NCBI GenBank assembly: GCA_965237875.1
Contig: CBDEGP010000002.1
Location: 1,550,001-1,614,000 of the forward strand
Length of the DNA stretch: 64,000 nucleotides
Direction of reading: 5' to 3'
Source of the DNA: DAOUJI01 sp965237875
Lineage (GTDB): Bacteria; Chloroflexota; Dehalococcoidia; Lucifugimonadales; JAGWBF01
In this document: positions 61,495 through 64,000 of the stretch, in pieces
How the letters are laid out: the number at the start of each line of letters is the position of its first letter
Numbering within the stretch: position 1 is the stretch's first letter
The notes under the pieces: generated by a model
What the model saw: the letters and a program-made list of their open reading frames with translations, nothing else
The model's database searches: none
Told to the model about the DNA's origin: nothing
Translations under genes and position numbers: made by a program

Positions 61495-61962
61495 CTATCC
61501 CGTGAGCTTCTCCACTTCCACAAGGATGTCCCTGGGGTCCGGCATGACTCCCCCCTCGTATTCCTGGCGGAACCTGACGGTCCCCTCTTTGTCCACGATG
61601 ATCACCGCGCGACGCGGGGCGCCCCGCTCACCGTTCCAAAGCCCGTAGGTCTTGGTCATCTCCCCGTGGGGGTGGAAGTCGGACAGCAGGGGATAGGTGA
61701 TGTTCCCCAGGCTGGAAGAAAAGGCCCGATGGGCCGGGAGACTGTCGCAGCTAATGCCCAGCACCTGGGCATCCTTCTCCTCGAACAGGGGATTGGCCAT
61801 CCTGAACGAGGAGACCTGGTTGGTTCAACCGCCTGTGAAGTCGAAAACGTGAAAGGACAGGACCACCAGCTTGCTCCCTTTATAATCGCTCAGCTTGATG
61901 GTGTCCCCCGTGTGGGCCGGAAGGCTGAAGTCCGGCGCTGCCTGGCCTACCTCGACCGTCAT
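61495..61962 (-). CDS. Selenocysteine-containing peroxiredoxin (in-frame UGA)
   Basis: A 155-residue AhpC/BCP-like peroxiredoxin that is read through one TGA at 61825-61827, codon 46. Upstream of it the frame gives MTVEVGQAAPDFSLPAHTG and then VVLSFHVFDFTGG; after it TNQVSSFRMANPLFEEKDAQVLGISCD. The UGA aligns with the peroxidatic Cys45 of the adjacent peroxiredoxin (FTGVCTTE), and Thr43 keeps the TxxC spacing. GGAGG lies five bases before the ATG at 61962. The fold continues to a normal C-terminus. SelA is encoded at 20097-21473. A truncated pseudogene is the alternative, but one UGA exactly at the catalytic site and an intact frame argue for selenocysteine. Confidence 0.9.
61795..61816 (-). 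promoter_or_regulatory. Putative bacterial SECIS hairpin
   Basis: On the mRNA strand, eight bases after the UGA, GGUC-UCCU pairs with AGGA-U-GGCC around the loop CGUUC. This gives an upper stem of four pairs, one bulged U on the 3' side, and a lower stem of four pairs (one G-U). A GU in the apical loop and the short distance to the UGA resemble SelB-bound SECIS elements inside coding regions. The E. coli element has its bulged U on the 5' side, so this is only a resemblance. Confidence 0.6.
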
Positions 61963-61989
61963 GCTGGCCTCCATAACATAGGACTTGCC

Positions 61990-62460
61990 CTAGAGATTGC
62001 TGACTGACTGCCTGACCTCGTCGTAGTCTGGCTCGTTGGCGGGAGAGTCCCCAACCCATTTGTACCGGAGGGTTCCATTCCCGTCTATGACGAAAACCGC
62101 CCTCTTGGATGCAACATATCCCTCCAGACCCGCCAGGTTAGGAAATGCGATGTCGTATGCGTTCACCGCTTCCCTATTGAAGTCGCTGAGCAGGGGGAAG
62201 TTGAGGTTGTTCTGGTCGGAGAACGCCTTTTGGGCGAACGGCGGGTCTACGCTGATGCCCAGCACCTGGGCATTGAGGGAATTGAACTGCTCCAAGCGGT
62301 CTCTGAAGGTGCACATCTCCGTGGTGCAAACCCCAGTGAAGGCGCCGGGAAAGAATGCGAGGACCACATTTTGGCCTTGGAAATCATTCAGGTCCTTGGC
62401 CTGGCGGTCCTGGTCGTACAGCTTGAAATGGGGGGCTGGCTGGCCTACTTCTACGCTCAT
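61990..62460 (-). CDS. Peroxiredoxin (AhpC/BCP type)
   Basis: A 156-residue thiol peroxidase that reduces hydrogen peroxide and organic peroxides. The active motif is PGAFTGVC with peroxidatic Cys45; Thr42 and Pro38 keep the PxxxTxxC spacing. A second Cys lies in TTEMCTFR. The Arg in SKRAVFVID completes the site. I start at the ATG at 62460, where AGGAG lies seven bases upstream. It is 27 bases upstream of the selenocysteine peroxiredoxin, from which it probably diverged by duplication. Confidence 0.93.
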   Translation of the reverse strand: MSVEVGQPAPHFKLYDQDRQAKDLNDFQGQNVVLAFFPGAFTGVCTTEMCTFRDRLEQFNSLNAQVLGISVDPPFAQKAFSDQNNLNFPLLSDFNREAVNAYDIAFPNLAGLEGYVASKRAVFVIDGNGTLRYKWVGDSPANEPDYDEVRQSVSNL

Positions 62461-62637
62461 GATCACACTCCTGGTTAAAGCGCCTCTCCGCGTCAGCAAG
62501 CGCTGGGATGGGGCCGTCGAACATTATAGACCAATAACCGCTCCTGTTCTATAGAAACGAGCCGCCCACGGCATTGCCCGCGAAATCCACTCGGTGTATA
62601 TTCGTCCCAAGACCGCCATTTCAGACGAGGAGCCCAT

Positions 62638-63582
62638 TTGGCTATGAGGTCCGGCGACAACACTGACCCTGGCGGCGCGGTCTTCCATTCAGGAGCGGCA
62701 GCGTCAGAGCCGCACGGCTCTCCCTGTCCCAAAAACCCGGTCCGGTTTGCCCACCCCAGCGAAGCCGAGTTTGCCCGCATTCTGGACTTCTACGGCGTCC
62801 GTTGGGACTACGAGCCCCGGTCCTTCGCCCTCAAATGGGAAGGCGACCGGATGCAGGAAATGTTCACTCCCGACTTCTACCTGCCCGACTTGGACCTCTA
62901 CATCGAGTTGACCACCTTGCGTCAGAAGCTGGTCACCGAGAAGAACCGTAAACTCCGCTCTCTCAGGGACCTTTACCCGGAGGTCAACGTAAAGCTCCTC
63001 TACAAGCGCGACTACCACCGCATCCTGGCCAAGTTCGGTTACGGCCCGCTGGCCCAGGAGGAGGTACAAGAAATAGACCGGGCGCTTTTCGACGCCGAGC
63101 AAGTCCAGAAGCGTGTCAGGGAGCTGGGACTGCAGATATCCCGGGAGTATGCAGGCGCTCAACCCGTGCTGGTGGGAGTCCTCAAGGGCGTCATGTGCTT
63201 CATGGCCGACCTGATGCGCTGCATATCGTTGCCCTTGTCCGTGGAGACCATGTCCATTTCCCGTTTCGGGGTCAACGAGGAGGGAGTCAAGATCACCAAA
63301 GACCTTGACGGCGACATCAAGGGTAAGCACGTCCTGATGGTGGAGGATATCGTAGACACCGGCATGACCTTGAACTACCTGTTGAACTACATAAGCACAC
63401 GCGAGCCTGCCTCCATCAAAGTATGCACCCTGCTGGACAAGAAAGTCAGGCGATTGATCGATGTCCCTCTGGAGTACGTGGGGTTCGAAGTTCCCGACGA
63501 GTTCGTAGTGGGATACGGGCTGGACTATTTGGAGCGCTACAGGAACCTTCCTTTTATCGGAGTCCTGAAACCAACCGAATAG
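62638..63582 (+). CDS. hpt: HPRT with N-terminal nuclease-fold-like domain
   Basis: A 314-residue fusion. From about residue 140 it is a hypoxanthine phosphoribosyltransferase, which makes IMP/GMP from bases and PRPP; the PRPP loop is VLMVEDIVDTGMTL near 231-244. Residues 36-130 look like a PD-(D/E)xK-type domain: FTPDFYLPDLDLYIELTT holds Asp79 and Glu90, but the usual Lys is Thr92. Such a domain may be inactive and serve in binding. The TTG start is chosen because GAGGAG lies about five bases before it; an ATG at 62644 is in frame. Confidence 0.88.
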   Translation: MAMRSGDNTDPGGAVFHSGAAASEPHGSPCPKNPVRFAHPSEAEFARILDFYGVRWDYEPRSFALKWEGDRMQEMFTPDFYLPDLDLYIELTTLRQKLVTEKNRKLRSLRDLYPEVNVKLLYKRDYHRILAKFGYGPLAQEEVQEIDRALFDAEQVQKRVRELGLQISREYAGAQPVLVGVLKGVMCFMADLMRCISLPLSVETMSISRFGVNEEGVKITKDLDGDIKGKHVLMVEDIVDTGMTLNYLLNYISTREPASIKVCTLLDKKVRRLIDVPLEYVGFEVPDEFVVGYGLDYLERYRNLPFIGVLKPTE

Positions 63583-63674
63583 GCGGCCCTCTCCCCGGAC
63601 CTATGCGGCAAGCGTGCCGCCGCCGGGAATTCCCCGCCGTGAATCCCAGGCTAGACGAGCATTAGACCGTCTGA

Positions 63675-63693
63675 TATAGTGAAACCATATAGT
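63675..63693 (+). promoter_or_regulatory. Possible twin -10 boxes upstream of the last gene
   Basis: TATAGT occurs twice, at 63675-63680 and 63688-63693, in the 242-base gap after hpt. No strong -35 hexamer is seen at the right spacing. They lie about 130 bases before the ATG at 63825. Confidence 0.3.
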
Positions 63694-63824
63694 CAGCGGG
63701 CGCCGTCTCTCTTGGGCCCGTCCTAGGATAGGCGTAAGCATACGCCCCGATTCAGCCCGGTCCGGCAGCGCCCTGACAGCAGTTCAGGAACTTCCCTTTT
63801 GGGGAGCATAACCCGGGAGAGTTG

Positions 63825-64000
63825 ATGTCAAGCAAGTTCGAAAGGGAGATTGAGGAGATCCTCAAGCAGGCCGAGGAGGTCCTGCCCCAGGACGGTTCCC
63901 CGCGCCAGGAGCCAAAGGCCGCCGAGAGCGTCCACCCCGGCCCCATCCATAAGCTGACCGGGGGCAGGGGACTCAAGATATCGGCCGGCAAGCTAATGCT
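63825..64000 (+). CDS. Partial gene at the window edge, unknown function
   Basis: The first 58 codons of a gene that runs out of the window. The start is MSSKFEREIEEILKQAEEV, then a Pro/charged linker (GSPRQEPKAAESVHPGP) and GGRGLKISAGKLM. CGGGAGA lies a few bases before the ATG. The N-terminal helix and linker resemble small cytoplasmic or tail-anchored Chloroflexota proteins, but a family cannot be fixed from this fragment. Confidence 0.6.
   Translation, partial: MSSKFEREIEEILKQAEEVLPQDGSPRQEPKAAESVHPGPIHKLTGGRGLKISAGKLM

Noticed and set aside
61495..61800. Stand-alone 101-residue peroxiredoxin fragment
   Set aside because: The upstream frame carries the rest of the fold with a ribosome site; the only break is the UGA at the catalytic position.

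Overview
The window reads as a stretch of bacterial chromosome at roughly 60% GC. It carries about 52 densely packed genes, with no rRNA, tRNA, CRISPR array, prophage or transposase that I can see. The gene mix suggests Chloroflexota, most likely a Dehalococcoidia / SAR202-type lineage. It includes acyl-CoA-dehydrogenase-like flavoproteins beside an MFS carrier, a fused AccD-AccA, a hopanoid cluster with squalene-hopene cyclase, a HPRT with an N-terminal nuclease-like domain, a CaiB/SDR/M24 catabolic run, and frequent use of ATA (Ile) and AGG (Arg) codons. This placement is inference from gene content, since there is no 16S gene.

Layout. 1-3.5 kb: YceD/L32/FabD/NusB/ACP, a lipid and ribosome core group, then a family-4 uracil-DNA glycosylase. 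3.5-9.3 kb: RNase J, FtsK and the AccDA fusion on +. 9.3-10.5 kb: a SufT/MIP18-like protein and a Mrp-type Fe-S carrier on -. 10.5-11 kb: an intergenic repeat mosaic. 11-14.7 kb: MFS plus two acyl-CoA-dehydrogenase-like flavoproteins. 14.7-19.8 kb: a PAC2 protein, then a peptide/nickel-type ABC importer (lipoprotein on +, two permeases on -). 20-22 kb: SelA and a MOSC protein. 22-27.8 kb: enoyl-CoA hydratase, a VWA protein, a UDG-like protein, XdhC and a MocA-like nucleotidyltransferase. 27.9-31.2 kb: CoA-transferase, SDR and M24 peptidase. 31.3-32.8 kb: a small accessory cassette (DUF6884, a frameshifted GIY-YIG-like protein, a coiled-coil membrane protein). 32.8-40.1 kb: TldE/TldD, IlvD, an ornithine-cyclodeaminase homologue and an epimerase. 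40.3-47.9 kb: the hopanoid cluster on - (prenyl synthase, HpnH, HpnG, HpnA, SHC, YjbQ, HpnD-like). 48-53.8 kb: a malate/lactate dehydrogenase-like enzyme, a phosphatase, TilS, a DUF6282 hydrolase, a second repeat mosaic, RibH and a double-thioredoxin protein. 54-60.5 kb: a conserved protein of unknown function, citrate synthase, a MidA-like methyltransferase, a NAD-binding protein, HD hydrolase and TrmI. 60.5-64 kb: a third repeat area, a cyclic-nucleotide-binding protein, two tandem peroxiredoxins, the HPRT fusion and a partial gene.

The most striking observation is a hidden selenoprotein at 61495-61962 on -. The second peroxiredoxin is interrupted by one in-frame UGA exactly where its neighbour has the peroxidatic cysteine. 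A hairpin resembling a bacterial SECIS follows directly, and SelA, the selenocysteine synthase, is encoded about 40 kb away in the same window. A standard gene caller would report only the C-terminal 101 residues. Second-tier observations are the one-base frameshift in the GIY-YIG-like gene, the nuclease-like/HPRT fusion, the hopanoid cluster with only one squalene-synthase-type gene, and three intergenic mosaics of short dispersed repeats.
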